Source: Rhizobiaceae bacterium
Lineage (GTDB): Bacteria > Pseudomonadota > Alphaproteobacteria > Rhizobiales > Rhizobiaceae
Length of the DNA stretch: 64,000 nucleotides
Direction: 5' to 3'
Assembly: GCA_019635755.1 (NCBI GenBank)
Contig: JAHBYW010000001.1
Location: 961,681 to 1,025,680, forward strand
How positions within the stretch are numbered: the first letter of the stretch is position 1; every line of letters starts with the position of its first letter. The notes under the pieces were generated by a model, which worked only from the letters and a program-made list of their open reading frames with translations, ran no database searches and was not told the DNA's origin. Shown here piece after piece: positions 61,152-64,000 of the stretch. A program made the translations under genes and the position numbers.

Positions 61152-61736
61152 ATGCGCATTGCCTTTGCCGGTCTCGTCCTTGTCCTCGCCCAGGGAGCCG
61201 CGAGCGCGGCCGACCTTGAGCTCGCCTCCCCCGACATCGACCCGGCACGCTTCGCATGGGACGGCGTCTATATCGGCGCCACCGGCGGCTATGCCTGGCT
61301 GCACGACATCGACTACCAGTTCCCGGTGCCCTTCCGCGACCAGGGCCGCGACTGGGTCTACGGCGCCTATGTCGGCTACCTGCACGATTTCGGCGGCGGC
61401 TTCGTCGCCGGCGGCGAGCTCGAAGCGCTGAAGCTCGACATCACCTACGACAATTTCGCCTTCATCACCGTCGAGGACGCCTACACGCTGAAGGCGCGGG
61501 CCGGCTATGGCTGGGACCGCCTGCTGGTCTCCGCCCACCTCGGCGGCACCTGGGCCACCACCAACATCGGCCTCGAGGACTGGGGCATCGCGCTCGGCGC
61601 CGGCGTCGACTACGCGTTGACCGACTACGTCACCGTCGGCGCGCAGTATTCCCACCATTCCTTCCGCCGCTTCGACGGCACGCTGATCGACGCGACGCTC
61701 GACATCGCGACCGCGCGGGTCGGCCTGAAGTTCTGA
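61152..61736 (+). CDS. Outer-membrane beta-barrel protein (Omp25/31-like)
   Basis: The 194-residue protein has a signal peptide (MRIAFAGLVLVLAQGAASAA|DL). The eight-stranded barrel pattern ends in a C-terminal aromatic residue (TARVGLKF). WDGVYIGATGGYAW, VYGAYVGYLHDFGGGFVAGG and YTLKARAGYGWDRLLVSAHL are typical of the rhizobial and Brucella Omp25/31 porin-like group. It is divergent from the hybrid kinase gene; the 256-base spacer contains an inverted repeat (GCCGGTC-TGCCG-GACCGGC, 60989-61007). Confidence 0.88.
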   Translation: MRIAFAGLVLVLAQGAASAADLELASPDIDPARFAWDGVYIGATGGYAWLHDIDYQFPVPFRDQGRDWVYGAYVGYLHDFGGGFVAGGELEALKLDITYDNFAFITVEDAYTLKARAGYGWDRLLVSAHLGGTWATTNIGLEDWGIALGAGVDYALTDYVTVGAQYSHHSFRRFDGTLIDATLDIATARVGLKF

Positions 61737-61904
61737 CCGCGCCCGGGCGACACCGCCCTTCGCGGTGGCGACTGCCCGCGTCGTTCGCTCGTCTCAGGCA
61801 AGGCAGCGGGGCGCTCCGGCGTCCCTTTTCGTTGGCCGCCGGCACGCTGGCGGCACGGCTCCCCGGACGGGCGGCGCGGCATCCATCGATGGCGGGTCGG
61901 GACC

Positions 61905-61979
<75 letters not shown>

Positions 61980-62167
61980 CCGGAAAGTGCGGCGTCTTTG
62001 GCATATCGTCCGTCCGAGCGCAAGCAGTCACAGTAGCGCCCGGAGCCGGCCTTGCCACGGCCACAAAGTGCGTTTCATCTCGCCCCAATTCCGGCCCCGG
62101 GCAAAGGGCGCCGGATCGCTTGGGAAACCGCGGCGGGCAGCCGGCGGACCGAAACGGGGGACGGCAC

Positions 62168-62359
62168 GTGCCGCAGCAGGACAAGCCCGCCGGGCGGGAC
62201 GATCGCGAGACGCGCCACGCGCGGCTGTCGGACCAGCTGCGCGCCAATCTGCAGCGCCGCAAGGCGCAGGCGCGGTCGCGCCGGTCCGGCGAAGCCGACG
62301 ACCGTCCCGAGGGGTTGGAGCGGGAAGCGACGCGCCGCCCGCCGGTCCAGCCCGAATGA
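62168..62359 (+). CDS. Small basic protein upstream of murA
   Basis: The 63-residue protein from a GTG start at 62168 reads VPQQDKPAGRDDRETRHARL and then SDQLRANLQRRKAQARSRRS. It is highly charged and helical, with no membrane segment. G-rich sequence (GGGGGAC) precedes the start. Similar small Arg-rich proteins are common near murA in Rhizobiales, but the function is unknown. It lies 101 bases before murA. Confidence 0.6.
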   Translation: MPQQDKPAGRDDRETRHARLSDQLRANLQRRKAQARSRRSGEADDRPEGLEREATRRPPVQPE

Positions 62360-62460
62360 TCTCGCCGCGCCGGTCAGGCGCATTCCTTGAACCGCCCGAC
62401 CGGATGGGCTAGACGGGCGCCAACCGTCTTCTGAACCGGTTGAAACCGGAGAAAAAACAC

Positions 62461-63750
<1,290 letters not shown>

Positions 63751-63778
63751 ACGCGCCTGCGTGCGCCGACGGCGCGCT

Positions 63779-63819
63779 CCCTCCCCCTTGAGGGGAGGGT
63801 GGCCAGCCGCAGGCTGGCC
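63779..63819. repeat. REP-like double hairpin downstream of murA
   Basis: Two adjacent perfect stems occur: CCCTCCCC-CTTGA-GGGGAGGG (63779-63799) and GGCCAGCC-GCA-GGCTGGCC (63801-63819), followed by GGGTGGGGTC. This is the intergenic repeat type common in Rhizobiales. The rest of the window up to 64000 holds no gene I can support. Confidence 0.85.
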
Positions 63820-64000
63820 GGGTGGGGTCTTCGCGGCCGCGCGCCGACGCCATCCGTGCGGCCGCGTTCCAACGGCGGGCGAAGCGCTCGGCCCGCGGCC
63901 GCCAACGCCGGCGCATCACACGCGGAGACAGGAAAGACCTCAACGATTCCCGTCCCTTCCACGATTTCTGCCACGATCCTGTCCACCCCCTTTGCCGATG

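Overview
The window is GC-rich (roughly two thirds G+C by eye) chromosomal DNA of an alphaproteobacterium. The most likely group is the Rhizobiales, near Mesorhizobium, Aminobacter and Nitratireductor. Supporting signs are a ScfR/RamB-type regulator divergent from isocitrate lyase, the zwf-pgl-edd order, murA preceded by a small basic protein, GumC/Wzz-type polysaccharide genes and Rhizobiales-style REP hairpins. This placement is inference from gene content. No insertion sequence, phage, CRISPR array, rRNA or replication origin was seen.

Layout. 1-4.5 kb: polyamine uptake and gamma-glutamylation genes (PotF-like binding protein, PuuA-like ligase), a DMT exporter and a quinone-reductase-like enzyme. 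4.5-8.3 kb: a HigBA module with a broken toxin, then a ScfR-like regulator facing aceA. 8.3-16 kb: a large TIR-transmembrane-propeller protein, a degenerate receiver protein, a second PuuA-like ligase and a PuuB-like oxidase separated by a four-helix-bundle gene framed by inverted octamer arrays, then a second toxin-antitoxin pair with a broken toxin. 16-24.5 kb: NhaA, an SH3 protein, a thiosulfate-uptake and sulfurtransferase pair, a KAS III enzyme translationally coupled to an intact RelE/HigA-type pair, and an ALDH-SDR pair. 24.8-29.7 kb: Entner-Doudoroff operon zwf-pgl-edd, then VapBC. 29.7-38 kb: ABC-F ATPase, secreted VWA protein, second DMT transporter, a low-GC membrane protein, a GlxA-family regulator, a third toxin-antitoxin pair with a broken toxin, and folD.

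38-47.5 kb is a surface-polysaccharide cluster: a Wzz/GumC-type protein without a visible kinase domain, a flippase, four glycosyltransferases and an O-antigen-ligase-type protein. 47.5-56.4 kb carries proC, an SAF-domain dehydrogenase, a secreted caspase-like protein with a long TPR tail, and a membrane GGDEF-EAL protein. 56.7-60.9 kb holds an alpha-oxoamine synthase with a response regulator, facing a second response regulator and a six-helix membrane hybrid histidine kinase. This last set resembles in architecture the CqsA/CqsS and Lqs alpha-hydroxyketone signalling systems and is the best candidate for an undescribed system here. The window ends with an outer-membrane barrel protein, tRNA-Thr, a small basic protein, murA and a REP element.

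A pattern across the window stands out. Three of five toxin genes carry an apparent one-base deletion while every antitoxin and every other recognised gene reads through intact. Two toxin-antitoxin loci 17 kb apart share nearly the same palindromic operator next to the toxin start codon.
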